DNA of 28,804 nucleotides from Pseudomonadota bacterium (GTDB lineage Bacteria > Desulfobacterota > Desulfovibrionia > Desulfovibrionales > Desulfovibrionaceae): the NCBI GenBank assembly GCA_023399375.1, contig JAEWPX010000019.1:1-28804 (forward strand), in the 5' to 3' direction. Shown here one piece after another: positions 16,733 through 25,699 of this stretch; position 1 is the first letter of the stretch; each line of letters starts with the position of its first letter. The notes below the pieces were generated by a model that searched no databases, was not told the DNA's origin, and saw nothing but the letters and a program-made list of their open reading frames with translations. A program made the translations under genes and the position numbers.

Positions 16733-17506
16733 ATGTATCTGAAACAGATCGAACAGCTGGTGGTCTTGCAGAAGGTGGATGACGAGATCGTCCTGCTCCA
16801 GGAAGAGCTCAAAAAGGCCCCCCTGCGCATAACCGAACTGGAAAAGAGCCGCCAGGAAATCGAAGACAACGCCGCGATCATTCGCGACAAGCTCAAGTAT
16901 CTGACCGACCAGCAAAAGCGCCTGGAGGGCGAGATCGAAACCGACTCCATGCGGCTCAAAAAGAGCAAGAGCAAGATGATGCAGGTCGGCAACTCCAAGG
17001 AATATCACGCGATGATGCGTGAGATGGACAACCTGGAAAAGCAGAACCGCGGCCGCGAAGAGGAAAAGATCACCGTCGCCGAGGAGCTGGCCCGCCAGAA
17101 CCTGGAGCTCAAGTCCATCGACGAGCAGACGACCGAACTCGACGCCGAACTGGCCGTCGCCCGCCAGAGCCTGGACGAACGCCTCGCCGTGGCCAAGGCC
17201 CGGCTTGCCGAACTCGACGCCCGCCGCGCCGAAGCCTGCACCGCCGTGCCCAAGCCCATCCTGCAGCGCTACGAATTCATTCGTTCGCGCCTGAAAAACC
17301 CGGTCATCGTGCATGTGGAGGCCGGCATCTGCTCGGGCTGCCACATCTCCATCCCGCCCCAGTCCTTCATCGAGCTGCAAAAGGGCATCCAGATTCTGAG
17401 CTGTCCCAATTGCCAGCGCCTGATCTACTGGCGCGACCATATCGCCCCCGATCCGGAAGAGGTGGCAGCCGCCGAGGCCGCTGCCGCCGATGCGCCGGAG
17501 GAATAG
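16733..17506 (+). CDS. Coiled-coil protein with C-terminal C4 zinc ribbon
   Basis: A 257-residue cytoplasmic protein often annotated as C4-type zinc ribbon (COG1579, CT398 family). Residues 1-185 are almost entirely helical coiled coil rich in Glu, Lys, Leu and Gln. The family motif KSKMMQVGNSKEYHAMMREM lies in the middle. The zinc ribbon uses CSGC (Cys200, Cys203) and CPNC (Cys224, Cys227). It ends in an acidic, Ala-rich tail. GGAG at 16723-16726 sets the start. NIF3 and this zinc-ribbon gene are commonly adjacent, which suggests a shared role; the exact function is unknown, with protein-protein or nucleic-acid contacts suspected. A strong terminator closes the pair. Confidence 0.93.
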   Translation: MYLKQIEQLVVLQKVDDEIVLLQEELKKAPLRITELEKSRQEIEDNAAIIRDKLKYLTDQQKRLEGEIETDSMRLKKSKSKMMQVGNSKEYHAMMREMDNLEKQNRGREEEKITVAEELARQNLELKSIDEQTTELDAELAVARQSLDERLAVAKARLAELDARRAEACTAVPKPILQRYEFIRSRLKNPVIVHVEAGICSGCHISIPPQSFIELQKGIQILSCPNCQRLIYWRDHIAPDPEEVAAAEAAAADAPEE

Positions 17507-17515
17507 CCATTCCCG

Positions 17516-17552
17516 GGACGCCGCTGCCGCAGGGGAGCGGCGTCCTTTTTTT
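17516..17552 (+). terminator. Rho-independent terminator after the zinc-ribbon gene
   Basis: A perfect 10-bp stem, GGACGCCGCT with AGCGGCGTCC, encloses a 10-base loop and runs straight into seven Ts. It lies 9 bases after the stop codon. Confidence 0.95.
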
Positions 17553-17634
17553 CCGACCCGCTTTCCCGGGCGCGACGCCGCAGACGTCCTTCCCTACCGG
17601 AAAGCCCCCTGCGACAACGCGCCAGGAGCCGGAC

Positions 17635-18732
17635 ATGCCCGTGCGCGCCTCCCTTGTCCGCCTTGCGGCGTCGCTGCTCCTGCCGGCGGCGCTCGCCGTC
17701 CCGGAGCGACCCGCCATGGCCCAGCAACCGGACACTCCCCTCCCCGTCGTCATCGGCCACCGCGGCGCGTGCGGCTACCGGCCCGAGCACACGCTGGCCT
17801 CCTACGCGCTGGCCATCGACATGGGCGCGGACTGCATCGAGCCCGACCTCGTGCCGACGAGGGACGGAGCGCTCATCGCCCGCCACGAAAACGAAATTTC
17901 CGGCACCACCGACGTGGCCGAGAAATTTCCGGACCGCAGGACGACCAAGACTATCGACGGCGTGCCCGTCACCGGGTTTTTCACGGAAGACTTCACCTTG
18001 GCCGAGATCCGGAACCTGCGCGCGCGGGAGCGCCTGCCCTTTCGCGACCATGGCTTCGACGGGCGCTATCCGGTCCCCACCTTCGAGGAGATCGTGGCCC
18101 TGGCGCGGCGCAAGGAAAAGGAAACGGGCCGGGTCATCGGCCTCTATCCCGAAACCAAGCACCCGACCTATTTCCGCTCCATCGGACTGTCCCTGGAGCC
18201 CCGGCTTGTGGAGATCCTGCGCCGCAACGGCTACGACACGCCGGACGCGGCCGTGTACGTCCAGTCCTTCGAACCGGGCAGCCTCGAAGCCCTGCGTGAA
18301 ATGACGCCGGTCCGCCTGGTCCTGCTTTTGGGCGCGCCGGAAAAACGGCCCTACGATTTCACTGCTTCCGGCGATCCGCGCACCTACGGCGACCTGGCGA
18401 CGCCCGCGGGATTCGCGTCCATCGCCCGCTTCGCCTCGGGCATCGGCCCGGACAAGCGCCGCATCGTGCCGCAAAACCCGGACGGAAGCCTTGGCGGCCC
18501 GACCAGCCTCGTGGCCGACGCCCATGCCGCGGGCCTGTTCGTCCATGTCTACACCTTCCGCGACGAACCCCGTTTCCTGGCCCCGGCCTACGCTGGCGAT
18601 CCCTTTAAGGAGTACTTGAGCTTTTACGCCCAGGGCGTGGACGGCGTGTTTTCGGACTTCCCGGATACGGCCCTGGCCGCGCGCACGGCGTTCGCCAAGG
18701 GCCACCAGGCCCGACCCCCGGGGATCAGGTGA
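17635..18732 (+). CDS. Periplasmic glycerophosphodiester phosphodiesterase
   Basis: Hydrolyses glycerophosphodiesters from phospholipid turnover to glycerol-3-phosphate and an alcohol, in the periplasm. Residues 1-29 form a Sec signal peptide ending AMA before QQP. The TIM-barrel GDPD core has IGHRGACGYRPEHT (His42, Arg43, Glu51), DCIEPDLVPTRDG (Glu69, Asp71) and His84, the metal and general acid-base residues. GLYPETKHP and VYVQSFEP follow, and VDGVFSDFPD lies near the end. At 365 residues with a long insert after strand two it is the GlpQ class rather than the short UgpQ class. AGGAG at 17624-17628 sets the start. It could equally act on other phosphodiesters. Confidence 0.93.
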   Translation: MPVRASLVRLAASLLLPAALAVPERPAMAQQPDTPLPVVIGHRGACGYRPEHTLASYALAIDMGADCIEPDLVPTRDGALIARHENEISGTTDVAEKFPDRRTTKTIDGVPVTGFFTEDFTLAEIRNLRARERLPFRDHGFDGRYPVPTFEEIVALARRKEKETGRVIGLYPETKHPTYFRSIGLSLEPRLVEILRRNGYDTPDAAVYVQSFEPGSLEALREMTPVRLVLLLGAPEKRPYDFTASGDPRTYGDLATPAGFASIARFASGIGPDKRRIVPQNPDGSLGGPTSLVADAHAAGLFVHVYTFRDEPRFLAPAYAGDPFKEYLSFYAQGVDGVFSDFPDTALAARTAFAKGHQARPPGIR

Positions 18733-18795
18733 AGATCTCCAGGCCAGTGGATTATAGGTAGCCCCAAGCCCCATCCCGTAAAAAGGAGACAGTCC

Positions 18796-19212
18796 ATGTC
18801 CGAGCACTGCCGCATTCGCCGCGTCCTTGCGGCGCTCATCCCGCCGTCCGTCATGGTCCTGTCCCTGGCCGCCGCCGCGGTCGCCGGGGACAAACCGCCG
18901 GTCAAATTCACCCCGGGCTCCGACAGCGCCAGCCTCAAAGGCGATATCCAGGGGATGGATCGCGACATTTACCCCATTACGGCAAAAGCCGGGCAGACCA
19001 TGCAGGTAACGGTGACCAACAAACGCAAACTGGTGCTGTTTCACATCCAAAAGCCAGGCAAGGAAGAAGCCTATCTGCCCAAGGCGGGCGAAGAGGACGA
19101 CGCCACGCAGTGGAAAGGCGTTCTGCCCGTAAGCGGCACGTACAAAATCATCGTCGGCGCCATGCGGGGGGACGACACCCGCTACGTTCTGGATGTCCGG
19201 ATTACGAAATAG
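18796..19212 (+). CDS. Small secreted protein with a pre-peptidase-like beta-sandwich domain
   Basis: A 138-residue exported protein. A Sec signal peptide is followed by AVAGDK near residue 30. The mature part matches the general pattern of the PPC/bacterial pre-peptidase domain: LKGDIQGMDRDIYPITAKAGQTMQ, a Val-rich strand, then GVLPVSGTYKIIVGAMR and DTRYVLDVRI. Some g-type lysozyme inhibitors (PliG) share this AGQTM-type layout, so an envelope or inhibitor role is possible but not shown. AAAAGGAGA at 18781-18789 is a strong ribosome binding site. It lies 63 bases after the phosphodiesterase gene; the gap has no terminator, so co-transcription is possible. Confidence 0.85.
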   Translation: MSEHCRIRRVLAALIPPSVMVLSLAAAAVAGDKPPVKFTPGSDSASLKGDIQGMDRDIYPITAKAGQTMQVTVTNKRKLVLFHIQKPGKEEAYLPKAGEEDDATQWKGVLPVSGTYKIIVGAMRGDDTRYVLDVRITK

Positions 19213-19529
19213 AGAGGAAAACGGCGTGGGCAACCCCGCCAGCGCCATTGCAGTGCACAAGCAACCCGTCCCGGGATAGGTTTCCCGGCGTACGGGGCAC
19301 GGCGGCGACAGACAAGGAAACGGATTGCCGCAACAGGGAACCGGCCGTATCCGATGCATCGCAACTTGACGCTGCGTCGGGAAGCTTGCTAGATTGTAGA
19401 TTATTCACGACACAGATTCCGCATATTCGTAGCCGAGGCCGGCTTCGCGCAATTCCAGGCGCAACGTCTCTCCGACGATACGGGGACTTTCCGGGCAATC
19501 CTGCCGCAAAGGCCACAGGTTCGGCATCG
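19213..19529 (+). promoter_or_regulatory. Intergenic region with candidate efflux-operon promoter
   Basis: No convincing gene. TTGACG (19366-19371) and TAGATT (19390-19395) lie 18 bases apart, about 135 bases before the efflux operon. TAGATT is repeated at 19397-19402. The long leader after it has no clear hairpin with a T-run. No regulator gene of the TetR or MarR type is adjacent, so the operon's control is not visible here. The frame that extends the outer membrane gene upstream through this region is rejected because it has no signal peptide there. Confidence 0.4.
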
Positions 19530-21134
19530 ATGAACGCGATTCCCACGAGGCTTTGGCTGTGCGCGGCGTTATTGCTCGTCCTGGGCTTGTGCGGCTGCAT
19601 GAAGCTCGGTCCCGATTTCAAGCGGCCGGGCGTTTCGACCTACGACAGCTGGAGCGAGGGCGGCACGGACGGTCTTTCCGCGCGACTCCCGGTGCAAAAC
19701 GAATGGTGGGAGGTCTTCGGCGACCCTGAGCTCACAAGGCTCGTCCGCGCCGCATTCGAAAGCAACCTGCCCCTGCGCGTGGCCGGATTGCGCGTCGTCG
19801 CGGGCCGGGCCCAGCTTGGCATCGCCGTCGGCGAGCTCTATCCCCAGTCCCAGACCGCTTCCGGCGGCTACACCTACACTAAGGAAAGCCGTCTCGGCCC
19901 GACCTGGCCCCAGCCGAGCACCGAATCCAAGACCACCTCCCCGGACCAGATCTGGCAAAATACCGTGGCCCTGAGCGCCGCCTGGGAGCTCGACTTCTGG
20001 GGCAAATACCGACGCAACATCGAATCCGCCGACGCCGCCATGCAGGCCTCGGCCGCCGACTACGACAACGCCCTGGTGAGTCTGGCCGGCGACGTGGCCC
20101 GGACCTACCTCGACCTGCGCATCAACCAGGCCCAGCTCGACATCGCCCGGCAAAACGTGGAGCTGGAAACCGAGGGCCTCAAGATCGCCGAAGCCCGTTT
20201 CCGCTACGGCGCGACCAGTGAACGCGACGTGCAGCAGGCCAAGACCATGCTGCTGTCCACCGAAGCCACCATCCCGGGCTTTGTCAGCGCCATCCAGAAA
20301 AACCGGCATGCCCTGTCCGTGTTGCTCGGCCTGCCGCCGAACCAAGCTCCGGAAGGCCTGTCCGAGTCCAAGGGCATTCCCGCGCCGCCGTGGGAGATCG
20401 CCGTCGGCGTGCCGGCCGACCTGCTGCGCCGCCGGCCGGACGTGCGCGCCGCGGAGTTCGCGGCCATGGCCCAGTGCGCGCAGATCGGCGTGGCCAAGGC
20501 CGACCTTTTTCCCTCGTTTTCCCTCGTCGGCAGCATCGGCTTCCTGGCCAGCAACGTCGGCGTGTTCAAGCTGTCCGAGCTGTTGTCGCAAAAGGGCTTC
20601 ACCGGCCAGTTCGCGCCGCAGTTTTCCTGGAACCTCTTCAACTACGGCCGCATCGTCGACAACGTGCGCGTGCAGGACGCCAAGTTCCAACAGCTGCTCA
20701 TCCAGTACCAGCAGACCGTACTCACGGCCCTGCGCGAAGTGGAAGACGCCCTGGCCGCCTACATCGGCGCGAACGCCCAGGTGGCGTCCCTGGCCAAGGC
20801 GGCCGACGCGGCCAAGCGCTCGGCGGAACTGGCCTTCATCCAGTACAGCGAAGGCAAGACCGACTACACCACCGTGCTCGTGGCCCAGCAGCAGCTGCTC
20901 AAGCAGCAAAACGACCTCGTGCTGATGCAGGGACAGGTCGCGACCACCCTCGTCGCCCTCTACAAGGCCCTGGGCGGCGGCTGGGAAGTGCGCCAGGGCA
21001 TGCCCTACGTGCCCGAGGACGTGCGCCGCGAGATGGAAAAGCGCACATGGTGGGGCAGGCAGATGCGGGAGAACCCGGAAAAGATCACGGACCCGCAAAA
21101 ACGTAACCTGTTGTGGTACGCGCCGGACATGTAG
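19530..21134 (+). CDS. Outer membrane efflux lipoprotein (TolC/NodT-OprM family)
   Basis: The outer membrane channel of a tripartite pump. A lipoprotein signal ends with LCGC, making Cys23 the lipid-bearing residue, followed by the family's MKLGPDFKRP. Two repeated outer-membrane-factor halves are visible: the first with WWEVFGDPEL, AAWELDFWGKYRRNIESA and VARTYLDLRINQAQL, the second with GVPADLLRRRPDVRAAE, ADLFPSFSLVGSIG, FSWNLFNYGRI and ALREVEDALAAY. At 534 residues it is somewhat longer than OprM because of a tail after ALGGGW. The ribosome binding site is weak. It precedes adaptor and pump genes, an order with the channel first. A 9-bp inverted repeat separates it from the adaptor gene. 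Confidence 0.94.
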   Translation: MNAIPTRLWLCAALLLVLGLCGCMKLGPDFKRPGVSTYDSWSEGGTDGLSARLPVQNEWWEVFGDPELTRLVRAAFESNLPLRVAGLRVVAGRAQLGIAVGELYPQSQTASGGYTYTKESRLGPTWPQPSTESKTTSPDQIWQNTVALSAAWELDFWGKYRRNIESADAAMQASAADYDNALVSLAGDVARTYLDLRINQAQLDIARQNVELETEGLKIAEARFRYGATSERDVQQAKTMLLSTEATIPGFVSAIQKNRHALSVLLGLPPNQAPEGLSESKGIPAPPWEIAVGVPADLLRRRPDVRAAEFAAMAQCAQIGVAKADLFPSFSLVGSIGFLASNVGVFKLSELLSQKGFTGQFAPQFSWNLFNYGRIVDNVRVQDAKFQQLLIQYQQTVLTALREVEDALAAYIGANAQVASLAKAADAAKRSAELAFIQYSEGKTDYTTVLVAQQQLLKQQNDLVLMQGQVATTLVALYKALGGGWEVRQGMPYVPEDVRREMEKRTWWGRQMRENPEKITDPQKRNLLWYAPDM

Positions 21135-21144
21135 CTTGGCGCGT

Positions 21145-21202
21145 GCCGGCCGCAGGACACGACGGGAAATTTCCATCCAGCGGTCCGCCCAAGGCGGCCG
21201 GC
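21145..21202 (+). other. Inverted repeat between channel and adaptor genes
   Basis: GCCGGCCGC (21145-21153) and GCGGCCGGC (21194-21202) are perfect complements 40 bases apart, filling much of the 94-base gap. No T-run follows. It could tune the channel-to-pump ratio by RNA processing or be chance in GC-rich DNA. Confidence 0.35.
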
Positions 21203-21228
21203 GCAACCCTCACCGCGGCGGATTGTCC

Positions 21229-22440
21229 ATGCACACGCTCCACAAAAAGCTCGTTTTGCCCCTGGCCGCCCTCGTCGCCGTCACCACGGCCCTTTTCGTC
21301 CTCTCCAGCTGCAAAAACGGCAATGAATACGTGCCGCCGCCCGCGCCCAAGGTCCGGGTGGCCAAGCCGGAGAAGCGGGACGTGACGGATTACCTGCAGT
21401 TCACCGGCAACACCCAGGCCGTCAACTCGGTCGATCTGCGCGCCCGCATCGAAGGCTTCCTGGTCAAACAGGCCTACGTCGACGGCGCGGACGTCAAGAA
21501 GGGGCAACTCCTCTTCGTCATCCAGCCCGAACCCTACGAGGCCAAGGTCCAGGAAGCCAAGGCCGGGCTGCAAAGCCAACTGGCCGGGCTGCACCAGGCC
21601 GAGATCGAATACGTGCGCGCGAAAAACCTGCTGCGCGAGAAAGCCGGCCCGGACACGGACGTGGTCAAGTGGGACGCCCAGCGCGAGCAGTACAAGGCCG
21701 GTGTGGAAAACGCCAAGGCGCAGATCGAGCTCGCCGAGATCAACCTGAGCTACACCCGGGTCCTCGCGCCCTTCGACGGCCGGGTCAGCCGGCGCAACGT
21801 GGACGTGGGCAACCTCGTCGGCGGCGGCGAGAAAACCCTGCTCGCCACCATCATCAGCTACGACCCCATGTACGTCTACTTCACCCTGGGCGAGCGCGAC
21901 CTGCTGCGCCTCCAGGCCAGCCGCAACGGTTCCGCCGCCCCGGGCCAGCACGTCAAGATCCCGGTAGAGGTCGGCTTCAGCGATTCGACCGCCTATCCCT
22001 ACAAGGGATTCCTGGACTACTACGGCCTCGGCATCGACCCCAAGACCGGCACCATCCTGCTGCGCGCCGAATTGCCCAACGCCGACGAGAAGATCGCGCC
22101 CGGGCTTTTCGCCAGGGTGCGCATTCCGCTCAAGGACCGCCCCGGCCTGCTCGTGCCGGACACCGCGGTGGGCCAGGACCAGACCGGACATTTCGTCCTG
22201 CTTCTAAACGACCAGAACGTGGTGGAACAACGCCCCGTCACCATCGGCTTCGCCGTGGACGACATGCTCGTGGTGGATAAGGGGCTCAGCGGCGACGAGC
22301 GGGTCATTGTCAGCGACCTGCAGCGGGTCCGGCCCGGCGGCAAGGCCGAGCCCCTGCCCGATGCGCCCAAGGCGCAGGACGCCGCGCCCAAGGCGAAAGA
22401 CGCCGCGCCAAAGACGCCGGCCGCCGGAGCCAAACCCTAG
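21229..22440 (+). CDS. RND efflux periplasmic adaptor lipoprotein (membrane fusion protein)
   Basis: Links the inner membrane pump to the outer membrane channel. The lipoprotein signal ends with LSSC, so Cys28 anchors it. Then follow the lipoyl half motif TGNTQAVNSVDLRARIEGFL, a coiled-coil hairpin around residues 100-170, the second lipoyl half NLSYTRVLAPFDGRVSRRNVDVGNLV, the beta-barrel domain and the membrane-proximal domain (LVPDTAVGQDQTGHFVLLL). At 403 residues it matches AcrA-type adaptors. The C terminus carries an unusual Ala/Pro/Lys repeat tail built from a 21-base tandem repeat. The pump gene starts 8 bases after its stop. Confidence 0.95.
   Translation: MHTLHKKLVLPLAALVAVTTALFVLSSCKNGNEYVPPPAPKVRVAKPEKRDVTDYLQFTGNTQAVNSVDLRARIEGFLVKQAYVDGADVKKGQLLFVIQPEPYEAKVQEAKAGLQSQLAGLHQAEIEYVRAKNLLREKAGPDTDVVKWDAQREQYKAGVENAKAQIELAEINLSYTRVLAPFDGRVSRRNVDVGNLVGGGEKTLLATIISYDPMYVYFTLGERDLLRLQASRNGSAAPGQHVKIPVEVGFSDSTAYPYKGFLDYYGLGIDPKTGTILLRAELPNADEKIAPGLFARVRIPLKDRPGLLVPDTAVGQDQTGHFVLLLNDQNVVEQRPVTIGFAVDDMLVVDKGLSGDERVIVSDLQRVRPGGKAEPLPDAPKAQDAAPKAKDAAPKTPAAGAKP
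22363..22418 (+). repeat. 21-bp tandem repeat in the adaptor gene 3' end
   Basis: Two full units at 22363-22383 and 22384-22404 differ at two or three bases, and a third, shortened copy (GCGCCAAAGACGCC) follows. Each unit is seven codons and reads as an APKA(Q/K)DA-type repeat. Being a multiple of three it can expand or shrink without breaking the frame. Confidence 0.8.
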
Positions 22441-22448
22441 GGGCCGCC

Positions 22449-25400
22449 ATGTTCTCCAAATTCTTCATCGAACGGCCGGTCCTGGCCAACGTGCTCGCGG
22501 TGCTGATCATGCTCCTCGGCGTGGTCACCCTGCTCGGCCTGCCCGTGGCCCAGTACCCGGACATCACGCCTCCCACGGTCCAGGTCACGACCAGCTTTCC
22601 CGGCGCAAGCCCGCAGGTGATCATCGATTCCGTGGCCGCGCCCATCGAGCAGCAGGTCAACGGCGTGGAGCAGATGCTCTACATGAGCTCCAACAGCGCC
22701 TCGGACGGTTCCTACACCCTGACCGTGACCTTCGAGGTCGGCACCAACGTGGACATGGCCACGGTGCTCGTCCAAAACCGCGTCAACCAGGCCATGGCCC
22801 GCCTGCCCCAGCAGGTCCAGGCGCAGGGCGTCACGGTGCAGAAGAAGTCCACGGCCATCCTGATGTGCGTCACCCTGGAATCGCCTGACGGCGCGTACGA
22901 CAGCCTGTTCCTGTCCAACTACGGCTACCTGCGCGTGCGCGACGAACTCTCCCGCATCCCCGGCGTCGGCTCCGTCACGGTCAACGGCAGCGATGAATAC
23001 GGCATGCGCATCTGGCTCGATCCGGACAAGGTCAAGACCTATGGGCTCACGGCCCAGGACGTGGTCAACGCCGTGTCCCAGCAGAACGTCCAGGTCGCGG
23101 CCGGCCAGATCGGCCAGCAACCGGCCCCGGACGCCATGCACTTCCAGTACATGATCCAGACCCAGGGCCGCCTGGACGAGGTCAGCCAGTTCGAGGACAT
23201 CATCCTCAAGACCGACTTCAACCAGACCGGCCAGGTCCTGCGCGTCAAGGACGTGGCGCGCGTGGAACTCGGCAGCAAGACCTACGACCTGTTCGCCCAG
23301 AAAAACGGCAAGCCGGCCAGCATCATCGCCATCTACCTGCTGCCCGGAGCCAACGCCCTGCAGACGGCGGACATGATCAAGGCGTCCATGAAGAAGCTCG
23401 CCAAGGACTTCCCGCCGGGCCTCGTCTACAACATCCCCTTCGACACCACGCGCTTCGTCAACCAGGCCATCCACGACGTCTACAAGACGCTGATCGAGGC
23501 CGGCATCCTGGTGCTTCTGGTCATCATGCTCTTCCTCCAGGACTTCAAGGCCATGCTCGTGCCCGCGACGACCGTGCCGGTCACCATCCTCGGCGCGTTC
23601 ATCGCCATGGCCATGCTCGGTTTCTCCGTCAATCTCGTGACGCTGTTCGGCATCATCCTGGCCATCGGCATCGTGGTCGACGACGCCATCATCATCGTGG
23701 AGGGCACGGCCCACCACATCGAACACGGCAGCACGCCCCACGACGCGGCCATCCAGACCATGAAGGAGCTCTTCGGGCCCATCATCGGCATCACCCTGGT
23801 GCTCATCTCGGTCTTCCTGCCGGCCTCGTTCCTGCCCGGCATCACCGGCCAGCTCTACCGCCAGTTCTCGCTGGTCATCGCCGCGACCGCCGTGATCAGC
23901 GCCCTAAACGCCGCCACGCTCAAACCCACCCAGTGCGCCCTGTGGATGAAGCCGCACAAGGGCGAGCTCAACGCCTTTTTCCGGGGATTCAACGCCGTCT
24001 ACATGCGCTGCGAGAACGTCTACGCCGGCATCGTCGGCTTCCTGGTCCGCCACGCCAAGGTCGCCATGCTCGGCTACGTCGTGCTCATCGCCGTCACCTT
24101 CATCGGCTTCTCCGCCCTGCCCACGGGCTTTTTGCCGGAAGAGGACCAGGGCTACGCCATCGTCAGCGTCCAGCTGCCGCCGGCGGCGTCGCTGACGCGC
24201 ACGGCCGCGGTCATCAAGCAGATCGACGATTTCCTCAAGGACGCGCCGGGCGTGGCCGACTGGATCACCTTCGGCGGCATGTCCATCCTCGATTCTCTCA
24301 ACCAGCCCAACATGGCGGCCATCTTCATCACCTACACCGACTGGGACAAGCGGCCCAAGGGCGTGACCCAGGCGACCATCCTGCGCTACGTGCAGGGGCG
24401 CCTGGCCACCCTGCAGGACGCCGTGGCCTTCGTCATGGTCCCGCCGGCCATCCAGGGCCTCGGGCAGGCCGGCGGCTTCCAGATGATGGTGGAGGACCGG
24501 GGCAACCTCGGCCCGGTCGCGCTGCAAAACGCCTGTCGCAGCCTGATCGACGTCGGGCGCACCCAGACGGGGCTGACGCCCCTCAACGTCACCTACAACG
24601 CCTCCACCCCGCAGATCTACGCCGACATCGACCGCACCCAGGTCCAGTACAAGGGCGTGAGCTTCAACAACCTCTTCAGCACGCTGTCGACCTACATGGG
24701 CTCGACCTACATCAACGACTTCAACAAGTTCGGCCGCGTCTACCAGGTGCGGGCCCAGGCCGAGTCGCGCTTTCGCCTAAGCGCCGCGGACGTGATGCAG
24801 CTCGAGGTGCGAAACGACAAGGGCGAGATGATGCCCCTGTCCGCGGTCACCGCCATCAAGGACATCCTCGGGCCCACGGTGCTCACCCGCTACAACCTCT
24901 ACACGTCGGCCTCGGTCTACGGCTCGGCGGCCGCCGGCTTCAGTTCCGGCCAGGCGCTTTCGCTCATGGAGCAGATGGCGCAAAGCAACCTGCCCTCGTC
25001 CATGGGCATCGACTGGACCAACATGTCCTACCAGGAGAAAAAGGTCGGCAACCAAGCCTACCTGATCTTCGCCCTGGCCGTGGTCCTGGTCTATCTGGTG
25101 CTCGCGGCGCAGTACGAAAGCTGGTGCACGCCCACGGCCGTCATCCTGGTCGTGCCCCTGGCGCTGCTCGGCACCATGGTGGCGCTGATGGTGCGCGGCA
25201 TGGACAACAACGTCTACACGCAGATCGGCGTGGTGCTGCTCATTGCCCTGGCCAGCAAGAACGCCATCCTCATCGTGGAATTCGCCCGCGAGCACCGCGC
25301 CCGGGGCGTGCCGATCCCCCAGGCCGCCGTGGAAGCGGCACGGCTGCGTTTTCGCCCCATCATCATGACCTCGTTCGCCTTCATCCTCGGCGTGGTGCCG

Positions 25401-25619
25401 CTGCTCACCGCCGCGGGCGCAGGCGCGGCCAGTCAGCGGGCCGTGGGCACGGCCGTCTTCGGCGGCATGGTCGCCTCGACGCTCCTCGCCGTGCTCGTCG
25501 TGCCGGTCTTCTTCGTGCTGGTGCAGGGATTCGCGGAACGGGTGCTCGGCGTGGACAAGCCCAAGCCCGAAGCCGCCCAGGATGCGCCCGATAAGGCCGT
25601 GGAAGAGGAAAAGCACTAG
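22449..25619 (+). CDS. RND efflux pump, HAE1 family inner membrane transporter
   Basis: A proton-driven drug/hydrophobe exporter of the AcrB/MexB type; 1056 residues is the normal length. Seen: MFSKFFIERPVLANVLAVL at the first helix, QYPDITPPTVQV, the porter-domain stretch NRVNQAMARLPQQVQAQGV, the proton-relay pair in GIVVDDAIIIVEG (Asp411, Asp412), a second inner-membrane half with LPTGFLPEEDQG, and C-terminal LASKNAILIVEFA and PIIMTSFAFILGVVPLL. After the relay pair the usual VENVER is VEGTAHHIEHG. The C terminus is acidic and short. It is co-transcribed with the adaptor and channel genes, which together form a complete pump; the substrate cannot be told from sequence. Confidence 0.95.
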   Translation: MFSKFFIERPVLANVLAVLIMLLGVVTLLGLPVAQYPDITPPTVQVTTSFPGASPQVIIDSVAAPIEQQVNGVEQMLYMSSNSASDGSYTLTVTFEVGTNVDMATVLVQNRVNQAMARLPQQVQAQGVTVQKKSTAILMCVTLESPDGAYDSLFLSNYGYLRVRDELSRIPGVGSVTVNGSDEYGMRIWLDPDKVKTYGLTAQDVVNAVSQQNVQVAAGQIGQQPAPDAMHFQYMIQTQGRLDEVSQFEDIILKTDFNQTGQVLRVKDVARVELGSKTYDLFAQKNGKPASIIAIYLLPGANALQTADMIKASMKKLAKDFPPGLVYNIPFDTTRFVNQAIHDVYKTLIEAGILVLLVIMLFLQDFKAMLVPATTVPVTILGAFIAMAMLGFSVNLVTLFGIILAIGIVVDDAIIIVEGTAHHIEHGSTPHDAAIQTMKELFGPIIGITLVLISVFLPASFLPGITGQLYRQFSLVIAATAVISALNAATLKPTQCALWMKPHKGELNAFFRGFNAVYMRCENVYAGIVGFLVRHAKVAMLGYVVLIAVTFIGFSALPTGFLPEEDQGYAIVSVQLPPAASLTRTAAVIKQIDDFLKDAPGVADWITFGGMSILDSLNQPNMAAIFITYTDWDKRPKGVTQATILRYVQGRLATLQDAVAFVMVPPAIQGLGQAGGFQMMVEDRGNLGPVALQNACRSLIDVGRTQTGLTPLNVTYNASTPQIYADIDRTQVQYKGVSFNNLFSTLSTYMGSTYINDFNKFGRVYQVRAQAESRFRLSAADVMQLEVRNDKGEMMPLSAVTAIKDILGPTVLTRYNLYTSASVYGSAAAGFSSGQALSLMEQMAQSNLPSSMGIDWTNMSYQEKKVGNQAYLIFALAVVLVYLVLAAQYESWCTPTAVILVVPLALLGTMVALMVRGMDNNVYTQIGVVLLIALASKNAILIVEFAREHRARGVPIPQAAVEAARLRFRPIIMTSFAFILGVVPLLTAAGAGAASQRAVGTAVFGGMVASTLLAVLVVPVFFVLVQGFAERVLGVDKPKPEAAQDAPDKAVEEEKH

Positions 25620-25699
25620 GCCGCGATTCATTCTTTGCCCCCGCCTGCCGCCGGCTTGTGCACCGCGTGGCCGCCAGTTGTCAACGTTCGGGAGGAACC

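Noticed and set aside
15511..16998. A 495-residue minus-strand open frame across the tRNA and NIF3 genes
   Set aside because: It would overlap the tRNA and two real genes and shows no family motif.
22437..23741. A 434-residue minus-strand open frame opposite the RND pump
   Set aside because: Asp/Gly/His-rich antisense shadow of the AcrB-type gene; the same holds for the frame at 25628-27610 opposite the SulP gene.
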